Origin: Burkholderiaceae bacterium | GTDB taxonomy: Bacteria > Pseudomonadota > Gammaproteobacteria > Burkholderiales > Burkholderiaceae_C | DNA length: 64,000 bases | Assembly (NCBI GenBank): GCA_024235915.1 | Contig: JACKLO010000018.1 | Span: 78,176 to 142,175, forward strand | Direction: 5' to 3' | Shown here: in pieces, positions 18,194 through 26,264 of the stretch | Numbering within the stretch: position 1 is the stretch's first letter | Layout: each line of letters begins with the position of its first letter | Program-made: the position numbers and the translations under genes | The notes under the pieces: generated by a model | What the model saw: only the letters and a program-made list of their open reading frames with translations | Database searches by the model: none | Told to the model about the DNA's origin: nothing

Positions 18194-18424
18194 TCAGCAG
18201 GCGGAGGTTGCCGCCGCCGGCGAAACCTCTGCCCCACGCTGCCGCCGTTGCAGGCGCTGCGCCAACCGTTCGGCAGCGCGCAAGGCGTGCGATGCCGCAC
18301 TGCCCAGCAGCGCGTCCGTGCCGCGCCAGAAGTCGTCGCGCGCCGCGCGGCGCAGCGCCTCGGCCCGGGCGTGGGCATCGTCGTACAGGCGGTGGATCTC
18401 GGGGGTGGTCAGTCGGTCGTGCAT
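18194..18424 (-). CDS. Small 76-residue helical protein
   Basis: The ATG at 18424 is preceded by a clear AGGAG about 8 bases upstream (AGGAGAAACCGCCATG), which fixes the start. The 76 residues begin MHDRLTTPEIHRLYDDAHAR and continue with alternating charged and hydrophobic residues (ALRRAARDDFWRGTDALL, HALRAAERLAQRLQRR). This suggests two amphipathic helices. No signal peptide or cysteine motif. Similar small DUF-like proteins are, from memory, common in Burkholderiales, but I cannot name the family. It is divergent from the LysR gene across 109 bp that contain a palindrome. Confidence 0.65.
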   Translation of the reverse strand: MHDRLTTPEIHRLYDDAHARAEALRRAARDDFWRGTDALLGSAASHALRAAERLAQRLQRRQRGAEVSPAAATSAC

Positions 18425-18498
18425 GGCGGTTTCTCCTGTGGCTTCGCACTCTATGGAGTAGCCGACTGCCGGGAAACGGCAAAGAATCTGAAATGGTT
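18425..18498. other. Leader segment between the small gene and the LysR palindrome
   Basis: Besides a Shine-Dalgarno for the 76-residue gene at its left end, this segment carries GCCG-GGAAAC-GGC near 18470-18480, a weak hairpin. No promoter hexamer was convincing on either strand. The AT-richer part begins at about 18480. Confidence 0.3.
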
Positions 18499-18513
18499 TT
18501 GCAGAAATTGCAA
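18499..18513. promoter_or_regulatory. Perfect palindrome TTGCA-N5-TGCAA, candidate LysR-type operator
   Basis: TTGCA GAAAT TGCAA is a perfect interrupted palindrome containing the LysR-type T-N11-A pattern, ending 20 bases before the LysR gene ATG at 18534 and between divergent genes. Autoregulation from such a site is usual for LysR-type regulators. The neighbouring 18490-18520 segment is clearly AT-richer than its surroundings, as expected of a promoter. Confidence 0.5.
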
Positions 18514-18533
18514 TATCAGAGCACACTGACGGG

Positions 18534-19448
18534 ATGCACCTCGACGACATCGCCCTCTTCGTGCGCATCGTGGAACTGGGCACGCTCTCGGCCGCCGCGC
18601 GCGAACGAAACGTGCCGGTCAGCCAGGTCACGCGGGCCTTGACACGGCTGGAGCAGGCCGCTGGCGTGCGGCTGCTGCACCGCAGCACGCATGGGCTCAG
18701 CCTCACCGACGAGGGCGATACCTTCCTGGCCCACGCCCGCCGGCTGGGGGACACCGCGGCCGAACTGCAGGGCGCGCTCAGTGGCCGGCGTGATGGCCCC
18801 AGCGGCTGGGTGCGGGTGAGCGTGAGTGCGATCGTGGCCGAGGCGGTGATCGTGCCGTCGATGCCCTCGCTCTACGCACGCCACCCCCAGCTGCAGCTGG
18901 ACATTGCCGTGGAGGACCGCCTGGTGGACATGGCGCGCGACGGTATCGATGTGGCCATCCGCACCGGCACGCCGGCCTCAGAGACGCTGGTGGCGCGGCG
19001 CATCGGGCAGTTCAGCCGTGCGCTGTACGCCGCGCCGGCCTATGCCGACCGGCACGGGCTGCCGGATCGCGCCGACGCCTTGCCGGCCCATCGGCTGGTG
19101 GGCAACAGCGCCATCGCGGCGCAGAACCAGTGGCTCACGAGTACGGCGGACGCCGATCAGGCGCTGCCCATGCGGGCGCACACACGGACCGACAACTCGG
19201 CCGTGGTGCTGTCCCTGGTGCTGGCGGGCGTCGGCATCGGGCGCCTGATGGACATCGTCGCCCGTCCGCTGGTGGCCGCCGGGCAGTTGCTGCCCGTGCT
19301 CCCGGTCACCACGCCTGTGGCACCGACGCCGGTCTATGCGGTGATGCTGCGCGAACGCCAGCGCCTGCCGAAGCTGCGCGCCTGCATCGACCACTGGGCC
19401 GGGTGGCTGTCGTCGACGGCCGACACCGGCGGCGCCGCGGCGGCCTGA
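18534..19448 (+). CDS. LysR-family transcriptional regulator
   Basis: 304 residues. The N-terminal winged helix-turn-helix (about 1-60) reads DIALFVRIVELGTLSAAARE and VSQVTRALTRLEQAAGVRLL, followed by HRSTHGLSLTDEG. Two Rossmann-like effector lobes fill residues ~90-300 (WVRVSVSAIVAEAVIVPSMP, then DGIDVAIRTGTP). The pattern is that of the CrgA/DsdC-like subgroup, which often acts on nearby oxidoreductases or exporters. Target genes are not evident. The divergent small protein and its own promoter are the most likely candidates. Confidence 0.9.
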   Translation: MHLDDIALFVRIVELGTLSAAARERNVPVSQVTRALTRLEQAAGVRLLHRSTHGLSLTDEGDTFLAHARRLGDTAAELQGALSGRRDGPSGWVRVSVSAIVAEAVIVPSMPSLYARHPQLQLDIAVEDRLVDMARDGIDVAIRTGTPASETLVARRIGQFSRALYAAPAYADRHGLPDRADALPAHRLVGNSAIAAQNQWLTSTADADQALPMRAHTRTDNSAVVLSLVLAGVGIGRLMDIVARPLVAAGQLLPVLPVTTPVAPTPVYAVMLRERQRLPKLRACIDHWAGWLSSTADTGGAAAA

Positions 19449-19470
19449 ATGGCGCCGCGGCTGGGGCGCC

Positions 19471-19929
19471 TCACTTCTTGCGGAAGTCGTCGTGGCAGGC
19501 CTTGCAGCTGCCGCCGACGGGGCCGAAGGCGGCCTTGGTGTTGTCCAGGCTGCCGGTCTTGACCGCGGCGTCGAGCTTGCCCATGGTGTCGCTCAACTTG
19601 TCGGCCGCGGCCTTGAAGTCGGCCGCCTTGGACCAGACCTCGGGCAGGGCGCGGGTGTCGCCCGCATCGGTGCCGGCGCCGAAGGCCGTGAACGGCAGGC
19701 TGTGCACCGCCATCACCACGCTCATGTTGGCTGCGGCGGCCTGGGCGTCCCACGGGGCCTTGCCCTGCACCATCGCGCCCACGCGGCCGAAGTGCGCCGC
19801 CATCAGCGTGAAGGCCGCCTTGCGGTACTTGACGGCGTCCTCGGGCTTCTGGAACTGGGCCGAAGCGGGCAGGGCGGTCAGGCAGGCGGCGGCGCACAGG
19901 GTGGCGGCCAGGATCGTCTTGCGGGTCAT
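19471..19929 (-). CDS. Cytochrome c' (class II c-type cytochrome)
   Basis: 152 residues with a cleavable signal peptide (about 1-24, ending PASAQ) and a single C-terminal heme site CKACH at 142-146. A four-helix-bundle sequence lies between, the hallmark of periplasmic cytochrome c'. Such proteins bind NO or CO and are often linked to nitrosative-stress defence. The ATG at 19929 follows GAGGA by 8 bases. It is divergent from a cytochrome b561 gene across 196 bp, an often-seen pairing in which the b-type protein can reduce the c-type. Confidence 0.9.
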   Translation of the reverse strand: MTRKTILAATLCAAACLTALPASAQFQKPEDAVKYRKAAFTLMAAHFGRVGAMVQGKAPWDAQAAAANMSVVMAVHSLPFTAFGAGTDAGDTRALPEVWSKAADFKAAADKLSDTMGKLDAAVKTGSLDNTKAAFGPVGGSCKACHDDFRKK

Positions 19930-20125
19930 GGGTGCAGGTCCTCGTTCATGGATGTGGGAGCGATGCGGGGCATCGGCGCGCTGCCGCTGAGTGGTTGCGC
20001 GGTCGCGAGCCGACGGAGCGTATACGCGAGCGGTGTCCTCGGCATTGCAGTCGGACATCGCGGACGGGCTATCGTCGAGCCGAGGCGCCGTCCGGCGCCA
20101 GCCGGCCTTGCCTGGAAGACCACCG

Positions 20126-20791
20126 ATGACCCTCCCCACTGACACCCGCGTCCGCGTCTGGGACCTGCCCACCCGCGTCTTCCACTGGGCGTTGCTGGCG
20201 GCGGTGGTCGGCGCCGTGGCCAGTGCCAAGGCGGGGCTGATGGACTGGCACCCGCGCTTCGGTTACGCCGTGTTCGCGCTGGTGGCGTTCCGCCTGCTCT
20301 GGGGCGTGGTGGGGGGGCGCTGGTCGCGCTTTGCCAGCTTCGTGCGCGGGCCGGGCACGGTGTGGCGCTACCTGCGCGGCAATGCATCGGCCGGCGAGCG
20401 GCTGGACGTGGGCCACAACCCGCTTGGTGCGCTGTCGGTGCTGGCCCTGCTGGCGGTGCTGGCGGTGCAGGTGGGCACGGGCCTGGTCAGCGACGACGAG
20501 ATTGCCTTCGTCGGGCCCTTGAACGCCCTGGTGTCCACCGACACCGGCCTGGCCGCCACCAGCTGGCACCGGGGCTGGGGCCAGTGGCTGCTGTTCGGCC
20601 TGGTGGGCCTGCATGTGGCCGCCATCGTGGCCTACGCCGTCCGCGGACAGCGCCTGGTGCCGGCCATGTGGCATGGCGACAAGACCCTGCCGGCCACCAC
20701 GCCGCCCAGCGCCGACGGCCTCGCCCAGCGTCTGCTGGCGGCTGTGCTGCTCGCCGGCTGCGCCGTGGGCGTGTGGTGGGTCGTGACCTGA
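20126..20791 (+). CDS. Cytochrome b561 (Ni/Fe-hydrogenase-type b subunit family)
   Basis: 221-residue integral membrane diheme cytochrome. It starts VRVWDLPTRVFHWALLAAVV with the first-helix His, then HPRFGYAVFALVAFRLLW, VGHNPLGALSVLALLAVL and LLFGLVGLHVAAIVAY. These supply four helices with heme-ligand histidines. It probably passes electrons from the quinone pool to a periplasmic acceptor, and the divergent cytochrome c' is the obvious candidate. The start ATG at 20126 gives MTLPTDTRVRVWD; a longer frame upstream lacks hydrophobic content. Confidence 0.87.
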   Translation: MTLPTDTRVRVWDLPTRVFHWALLAAVVGAVASAKAGLMDWHPRFGYAVFALVAFRLLWGVVGGRWSRFASFVRGPGTVWRYLRGNASAGERLDVGHNPLGALSVLALLAVLAVQVGTGLVSDDEIAFVGPLNALVSTDTGLAATSWHRGWGQWLLFGLVGLHVAAIVAYAVRGQRLVPAMWHGDKTLPATTPPSADGLAQRLLAAVLLAGCAVGVWWVVT

Positions 20792-20826
20792 CGGACTTGT
20801 TTCGGGCCTAGACTCCAGTCAGCCCG

Positions 20827-21339
20827 ATGGAAGTGCCACCGATATCCCTGGTCGAGCCGGACACGCCGGCGCTGCTCGACGCCACGCGCGAGATCTTCCG
20901 CGAATACGCCGGCTCGCTGTCGGTGGATCTGTGTTTCCAGGGCTTCGAGGAAGAACTGGCGGCGCTGCCCGGCGACTACCTGCCACCGCAGGGCGTGCTG
21001 CTGCTGGCCTTCGTGGACGGCGCCCTGGCCGGCTGCGGCGGCTTCCGCCCGCTGCCCGAGGCCGACCACCCCGACGCCTGCGAGATGAAGCGCCTCTATG
21101 TGCGCCGTGCCTTCCGCCGCTTCGGTCTGGGGCGCGTGCTGGCGCAGGCGTTGATCGACCGGGCCACCGGGGCCGGCTACGCGTCGATGCTGCTGGACAC
21201 GCTCGACGAGATGGAAGCGGCGCGCGGCCTCTACGAGTCGCTGGGTTTCGTCGAGATTCCGCCCTATTACTTCAACCCGATTCCGGGGGCACACTACCTG
21301 AAGGTCGACCTGACCGGCACCCCGGGAGCTCCGCGATGA
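20827..21339 (+). CDS. GNAT-family N-acetyltransferase
   Basis: 170 residues with the GNAT acetyl-CoA signature. Motif D/A reads CEMKRLYVRRAFRRFGLGRV at about 83-102 and is followed by LAQALIDRATGAGYASMLLD; motif B is ARGLYESLGFVEIPPYYFNP at about 137-156. Substrate unknown. It overlaps the aldolase gene by ATGA. The intergenic gap from the cytochrome gene is only 35 bp but includes TAGACT 12 bases before the ATG. Confidence 0.82.
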   Translation: MEVPPISLVEPDTPALLDATREIFREYAGSLSVDLCFQGFEEELAALPGDYLPPQGVLLLAFVDGALAGCGGFRPLPEADHPDACEMKRLYVRRAFRRFGLGRVLAQALIDRATGAGYASMLLDTLDEMEAARGLYESLGFVEIPPYYFNPIPGAHYLKVDLTGTPGAPR

Positions 21340-22157
21340 ACCCGTTCCGTCACCTGCTCAAGGCCTGTGGCAGCCAGCCGCCCATCGGCACCTGGATCAT
21401 GTCCGGCAGCCCGCTGGTGGCCGAGGCCCTGGGTTACGCCGGCTTCGACTGGGGCGTGGTCGACATGGAGCACAGCCCACTGGACATGGGCGACGTGGTG
21501 CACCTGCTGCAGGCCGTCGGCAACACGAAGATGGTGCCGGTGGTGCGCGTGCCCTGGAACGAACCGGTGGTCGTCAAGCGTGTGCTCGATGCGGGCGCGA
21601 CCACGGTGCTGTTCCCGTTCGTGCAGGACGCCCAGGAGGCCGCGGCCGCCGTGGCGGCCACGCGTTATCCGCCCGACGGCATCCGCGGCATGGCCGGCAT
21701 GAGCCGGGCCACGCATTACGGCACGCGCGCCGACTACCCGCGCCACGCCAACCGCGAGGTGGGCGTGATCGTGCAGCTGGAGACAGCCGACGCGCTGGAC
21801 CGGCTGGACGAGATCGCCGCTGTGCCCGGCGTGGACGCGCTGTTCGTCGGGCCCGCCGACCTGTCGGCGTCGATGGGCTACGTGGGCCAGAGCCTGCACC
21901 CGGCGGTGATGGACCGCATGGGCCGCGCCGCGCGCCGAGCGGCCGAGCTCGGCAAACCCATCGGCACGCTGGGCATGAACGCGCAGGCGCTGGTGCAGTA
22001 CCGCGCGCTGGGCTACTGCTTCGTGGCCCTGGGGGCCGACCTGGGCCTGCTGATGCAGGGTTCCCAGGCGGCGCTGCAGGCGCTGCGCAGCCCGCATGAC
22101 GAAGGCCACGTGCACACGCTGAGCGACGGCACCGTGACCGGCGCCAGTGCTTACTGA
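21336..22157 (+). CDS. HpcH/HpaI-type class II aldolase
   Basis: 273-residue metal-dependent aldolase cleaving 2-keto-3-deoxy acids to pyruvate and an aldehyde. Motifs: GTWIMSGSPLVAEALGYAGF, GVVDMEHSPLDMGDV, PVVRVPWNE, metal-ligand Glu in IVQLETADALDRLD and metal-ligand Asp in FVGPADLSASMGY. This architecture covers HpaI, GarL and RhmA. The nearby sugar epimerase and lactonase make a sugar-acid substrate plausible. ATG overlaps the acetyltransferase stop. Confidence 0.88.
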   Translation: MNPFRHLLKACGSQPPIGTWIMSGSPLVAEALGYAGFDWGVVDMEHSPLDMGDVVHLLQAVGNTKMVPVVRVPWNEPVVVKRVLDAGATTVLFPFVQDAQEAAAAVAATRYPPDGIRGMAGMSRATHYGTRADYPRHANREVGVIVQLETADALDRLDEIAAVPGVDALFVGPADLSASMGYVGQSLHPAVMDRMGRAARRAAELGKPIGTLGMNAQALVQYRALGYCFVALGADLGLLMQGSQAALQALRSPHDEGHVHTLSDGTVTGASAY

Positions 22158-22223
22158 GATCGCTGCCCTGTTGTTTTCTCCCGCCGCACTGCGGCCCTTT
22201 CACGCGCCCCGAGCGCGTCCCGC

Positions 22224-23081
22224 ATGACCGAAGAAATCCAGACCCTGGAACTCACCCGTGGCCCGCTGCGGCTGGCGCTGCGCCCCGACCTTGGCGGCTG
22301 CATCGCCGGCCTGTGGTTCGACGATCTGCCGGTGCTGCGCAGCACCGAGCCGGCGGCGCTGGAGCGTTCGCGCCTGTCGGGCTGCTACCCGCTGCTGCCG
22401 TACTCCAACCGCCTGGGCTACCGGCGGTTCCGCTGGCATGGGCGCGAGTACACGACGCAGCCCAACTTCGACGACAACCCGCACTCGGTGCATGGCATCG
22501 GCTGGCAGCGGGCATGGACCGTGGATTCGGCGCGTGAGGACGAGGCGGTGCTGGCACTGCAGCACGCGGGCGACGCCGATTGGCCCTTCCCTTTCAGCGC
22601 GCGCCAGACCGTGTCGCTGACGGACGAAGGCCTGCACCTCGGGCTGTCGATCACGAACACGGGCAACGCCGCTGCGCCCTTCGGCCTGGGCTGGCATCCC
22701 TACTTCCCCAAGCGCCAGCGCAGCCGGCTGCACATCGAACTCACGGAGCGCTGGGACAGCGACGCGGCCGGCCTGCCGACGCGTCGCGTGCCGCAGGCCG
22801 GCATCGATGGCGACGTGACGCACCTGGACTTCGACCATTGTTTCGAAGGCTGGAGCGGCCCGGCCCGCGTGCGCGACGAGAAGCTGGCGCTGCGGTTGAC
22901 GTCCTCGCTGCCCTACCTGGTGGTGTTCACGCCACCGCTGAAGGACTACTACTGCGTCGAGCCGGTGAGCCATGTCAGCAACGCCATCCACATGGCAGAA
23001 CCCGGCAAGGCCGGGTTGACGACCTTGATGCCGGGCGAGCAACTGGCGGCCTGGTTCAAGCTCGAGATCAGCCGGCCCTGA
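22224..23081 (+). CDS. Aldose 1-epimerase (galactose-mutarotase-like)
   Basis: 285 residues of the galactose-mutarotase fold: GGCIAGLWFDDLPVLRS near 24-40, LLPYSNRLGYRRFRWHGREY (substrate Asn-Arg motif), NPHSVHGIGWQRAWTV with the catalytic-type His, and GLGWHPYFPK with the second His near 160. It equilibrates sugar anomers and probably feeds the lactonase-coupled route downstream. Its stop overlaps the SMP-30 gene ATG by one base (TGATG), so translation is coupled. Confidence 0.85.
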   Translation: MTEEIQTLELTRGPLRLALRPDLGGCIAGLWFDDLPVLRSTEPAALERSRLSGCYPLLPYSNRLGYRRFRWHGREYTTQPNFDDNPHSVHGIGWQRAWTVDSAREDEAVLALQHAGDADWPFPFSARQTVSLTDEGLHLGLSITNTGNAAAPFGLGWHPYFPKRQRSRLHIELTERWDSDAAGLPTRRVPQAGIDGDVTHLDFDHCFEGWSGPARVRDEKLALRLTSSLPYLVVFTPPLKDYYCVEPVSHVSNAIHMAEPGKAGLTTLMPGEQLAAWFKLEISRP

Positions 23082-23983
23082 TGGAAGCGCCCCTCTTCGA
23101 GCCGCTGCCGGTGCCGCCGTCGCAGCTGGGGGAGTCGCCGTTCTGGCACCCGGACGAGGCGGCGCTGTACTGGTGCGACATCCCGGGCTGCAAGCTCAAC
23201 CGCTGGCACCCTGGCCGAGCCGAACATCGGCAGTGGGCCTTCGATGTCGAACCTGCTTGTGCGGCGCCGTTGCCCGGTGGTGCGGTGCTGCTGGGCATGC
23301 GCGACGGCTTGTTCCGTTTCGACCCGCTGTCGGGTGAACGCAAGCGCTTGGCGTCGCCGCCCTACGACCCGGCCGAGGAGCGCTTCAACGACGGCAAGGC
23401 CGACCCGCAGGGCCGCTTCTGGGCCGGCACGATCTACGAGCCGCGCACGGCCCCAAACGCCGCGCTGTACCGCTGGTCGGGCGGAAAGCTCGACCACATT
23501 GCCGGGGACATCACCACCAGCAACGGCCTGGCCTGGAGCCCGGACGGCCGCACCCAATACTGGTCGGACACCAAGGACCACGTGGTGCGCGCCTTCGACG
23601 TCGACCTGCACGACGGCAGCCTGTCGCGCGGCCGTGAGTTCGCGCGATTTGCGCCGCGAGCCGACGGCCAGCCGCTGGACGCCTATGGCGGCCGACCCGA
23701 TGGGGCGGCCGTGGATGTCGAAGGCGGCTATTGGGTCGCCATGTACGAAGGCCAGCGCCTGCTGCGGCTGGGTGTTGACGGTGCCGTGACCCGTGAACTG
23801 CGCCTGCCGGTGCGTTGCCCCACGATGCCCTGCTTCGGCGGTGCCGACGGCCGCACGCTGTTCGTCACCACCGCGCGCCATGGGCGACCGGCCGACGAAC
23901 TGGCGGCGCAGCCCTGGGCCGGTGGCGTGCTCACGCTGCGCGTGGACGTGCCTGGTCTGCCGGTGAACTTCGCGCGGCCGTGA
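23081..23983 (+). CDS. SMP-30/gluconolactonase-family lactonase
   Basis: 300-residue six-bladed propeller. The metal ligands expected for SMP-30 are present: Glu18 in LGESPFWHPDE, Asn148 in TTSNGLAWSPDG, and Asp207 in GRPDGAAVDVEG. The substrate-site RFNDGKADPQGRFWAGT is at 101-117. Members open sugar lactones (glucono-, galactono-, arabinono-lactone) to acids. Gene order epimerase-lactonase-flavoprotein suggests a periplasm-independent sugar oxidation pathway. Starts by TGATG overlap and ends with GTGA overlap, so all three genes are translationally linked. Confidence 0.88.
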   Translation: MEAPLFEPLPVPPSQLGESPFWHPDEAALYWCDIPGCKLNRWHPGRAEHRQWAFDVEPACAAPLPGGAVLLGMRDGLFRFDPLSGERKRLASPPYDPAEERFNDGKADPQGRFWAGTIYEPRTAPNAALYRWSGGKLDHIAGDITTSNGLAWSPDGRTQYWSDTKDHVVRAFDVDLHDGSLSRGREFARFAPRADGQPLDAYGGRPDGAAVDVEGGYWVAMYEGQRLLRLGVDGAVTRELRLPVRCPTMPCFGGADGRTLFVTTARHGRPADELAAQPWAGGVLTLRVDVPGLPVNFARP

Positions 23984-25599
23984 GCGCGTCTGCAGCCACG
24001 ACCCACGGCGCGCCGCTGGACCGGGCGGCGTTGTGGGCGCGTGTGCGCACGGCCGAGCCCTTCGACCTCGTGGTCGTGGGCGGTGGCGCCACCGGTTGCG
24101 GGCTGGCGCTGGACGCCGCGGCACGTGGTTTCAGCGTGGCCTTGTTCGAGGCCGAGGACTTCGCCAAGGGCACGTCATCGCGGGCCACCAAGCTGCTGCA
24201 CGGCGGTGTGCGCTACCTGGCGCAGGGCGACGTGGGGCTGGTGCGAGAAGCCCTGCATGAGCGCAGTGCGGTGCTGCACAACGCACCGCACCTGGCCAGC
24301 CGCCTGCCCTTCGTGATGCCGTCCTATCACTGGTGGGAACGCGGCTTCTACGGCATGGGCCTCAAGGCCTACGACCTGCTGGCCGGGTCGCGTTCGCTGG
24401 GCGACACGGAGTTCCTGTCCGCTGCGCGCACCAAGACGCTGCTGCCCAATGTGCGCGCGCAAGGCCTTGCCGGCGGTGTGCGTTACTGGGATGCGCAGTT
24501 CGACGACGCCCGGCTGGCGGTGGCGCTGGCGCGCACGGCGGCCGCCCGCGGCGCGGTGGTGCTCAACCATGCGCCGGTGACGGGCCTGCTGCGGCAGCAG
24601 GGCCTGGTGCGGGGTGTCACCGTGCGCGGGCCGGAAGGCGACCTCGACATACCGGCGCGTTGCGTGGTCAACGCCACCGGCATCTGGGTGGACGCGCTGC
24701 GCGACATGGACCGTGACGCCGAGGCCCCGCATCGCCCGCCGCTGGTGGCGCCCAGCCAGGGCGTGCACCTGGTGGTCGACCGCCGCTTCTGGCCCGGCGA
24801 CCATGCGCTGCTGGTGCCCAAGACACGCGATGGCCGCGTGCTCTTCGCGGTGCCGTGGCTGGGCAAGACGATCCTGGGCACGACCGATACGCCGCGCGAA
24901 CAGGTCCAACACGACCCGCTGCCGTTGCGCGCCGAGGTGGACTTCATCCTCGACGAGAGCGCGCGCTACCTGTCCCGGCCGCCTGGCCGGGACGATGTGC
25001 GCTCGGTCTGGGTGGGCATGCGGCCGCTGGTCAAGCCGCAGGCCGAGGACGGGGCCGACACCAAGGCGCTGTCGCGCGAGCACACGGTGCTGGTGGGCCG
25101 CAGCGGCCTGGTCACCGTCACCGGGGGCAAGTGGACCACCTACCGCGCGATGGCCGAGGATGTGCTCACGCGCTGCATGGCGCGCGGCCTGATGCCGCCG
25201 AGGCCGGCGGGCGTGACGGCCACCTTGCCGCTGGTGGGGGCCGCCCCGACGCAGCGCTCGGTGGCGATGTCGCCAGGCGCGCACCTCTACGGCGCCGAGG
25301 CCGACACCTTGCGGGCACTGCCCGGGGCTGACCGCTGGCTTTGGCGCGACCCCGAAGGTGATGCGCCCGTCCTCAGCGAAGCGATGGTGCGTTTTGCGGC
25401 CCGGCACGAACTGGCAGCCACGGTGGAGGACGTGCTGGCGCGGCGCAGCCGGCTGCTGTTCCTGGACGCCCGGGCGGCCGCCACCCTGGCCGAGGCCGTG
25501 GGGGACATCCTGGCCGACGAACTCGGCGCCGGCTTCGATGCCGCAGCCTCCAGCGCCGCCTTCCGGGCGCTGTCGCAGCGCTACGCCGAACTGCCCTGA
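23980..25599 (+). CDS. glpD: FAD-dependent glycerol-3-phosphate dehydrogenase (GlpD-like)
   Basis: 539 residues with FAD motif VVVGGGATGCGLALDAAARG (32-51), then SSRATKLLHGGVRYL, the GlpD/GlpA signature, and VTGGKWTTYRAMAEDVL in the second half. The C-terminal DAO_C-type helical domain covers ~390-535. GlpD enzymes oxidise glycerol 3-phosphate to dihydroxyacetone phosphate and reduce quinone at the inner membrane. The GTG start overlaps the lactonase stop. Sitting behind sugar-epimerase and lactonase genes instead of glpK/glpF is unusual, so a different polyol- or sugar-phosphate substrate is possible. Confidence 0.85.
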   Translation: MSASAATTHGAPLDRAALWARVRTAEPFDLVVVGGGATGCGLALDAAARGFSVALFEAEDFAKGTSSRATKLLHGGVRYLAQGDVGLVREALHERSAVLHNAPHLASRLPFVMPSYHWWERGFYGMGLKAYDLLAGSRSLGDTEFLSAARTKTLLPNVRAQGLAGGVRYWDAQFDDARLAVALARTAAARGAVVLNHAPVTGLLRQQGLVRGVTVRGPEGDLDIPARCVVNATGIWVDALRDMDRDAEAPHRPPLVAPSQGVHLVVDRRFWPGDHALLVPKTRDGRVLFAVPWLGKTILGTTDTPREQVQHDPLPLRAEVDFILDESARYLSRPPGRDDVRSVWVGMRPLVKPQAEDGADTKALSREHTVLVGRSGLVTVTGGKWTTYRAMAEDVLTRCMARGLMPPRPAGVTATLPLVGAAPTQRSVAMSPGAHLYGAEADTLRALPGADRWLWRDPEGDAPVLSEAMVRFAARHELAATVEDVLARRSRLLFLDARAAATLAEAVGDILADELGAGFDAAASSAAFRALSQRYAELP

Positions 25600-25606
25600 C
25601 GCGGGA

Positions 25607-26227
25607 TCACTCGCCCGCGCTGCCGTACTTGACGGTGCAGCCGTAGGCGCGTGTGGCCGGTGTGCCGACCGGCTTGCCGGCCATCGACTCGGCCAGCGCC
25701 ACCTTCACGTGGTTGGTCGCGCCCGGGATATCGGCCGGATTGGCGCTGGGCTTGCTGTCGATGGCGCCGGCGTAGACCAGCGTGCCCTCGGGGTTGATGA
25801 CATACATGTGGGGCGTGGTGCGCGCGCCGTAGGCCCGGCCCAGCTTGCCATCCTCGTCCATCAGCGTCGCGGTGACGGACGCACCTTGCCCGTTCATCCA
25901 GGCCGCCAGCTTGGCCGGGGCCAGGTAGTCGCCATGGTCGGGTGTGGTGGAGTTCACCGTCAGCCAAACCGCGCCTTGCGCGACCGCGGCCTTCTGCGTG
26001 GCCTGCATGTTCTGCGCGCCGTAGTGCTTGCGCACGTAGGGGCAGCCCGGGTTCACCCACTCCAGCACCACATGCTTGCCCTTGAAGTCGGCCAGGCTGA
26101 CGGACCGGCCGCTGGTGTCGATGGCGCTGAAGGCGGGCGCGGGCTGGCCCACGGTGGCGCTGGCCAGCGCCGGCGCGGCAAAAGCGGCCGCAGCGGCCAG
26201 CGTCAGGGCGTGAAACAGGGGCTTCAT
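25607..26227 (-). CDS. Secreted redoxin/AhpC-TSA-like protein
   Basis: 206 residues with signal peptide (about 1-24) and a thioredoxin fold starting VGQPAPAFSAIDTSGRSVSL. The expected redox site is NPGCPYVRKHYG: only Cys62 is present, not a CxxC pair. A second lone Cys197 lies near the end in AYGCTVKYG. This suggests a peroxiredoxin-like peroxidatic/resolving pair, not a classic thioredoxin. A good AAGGAG is 6 bases before the ATG at 26227. It lies directly downstream (37 bp) of the DsbD gene, its likely electron donor. Convergent with glpD by 7 bp. Confidence 0.8.
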   Translation of the reverse strand: MKPLFHALTLAAAAAFAAPALASATVGQPAPAFSAIDTSGRSVSLADFKGKHVVLEWVNPGCPYVRKHYGAQNMQATQKAAVAQGAVWLTVNSTTPDHGDYLAPAKLAAWMNGQGASVTATLMDEDGKLGRAYGARTTPHMYVINPEGTLVYAGAIDSKPSANPADIPGATNHVKVALAESMAGKPVGTPATRAYGCTVKYGSAGE

Positions 26228-26264
26228 CGGTGACTCCTTGCGGGGGATGACGACGGAACGCGGT

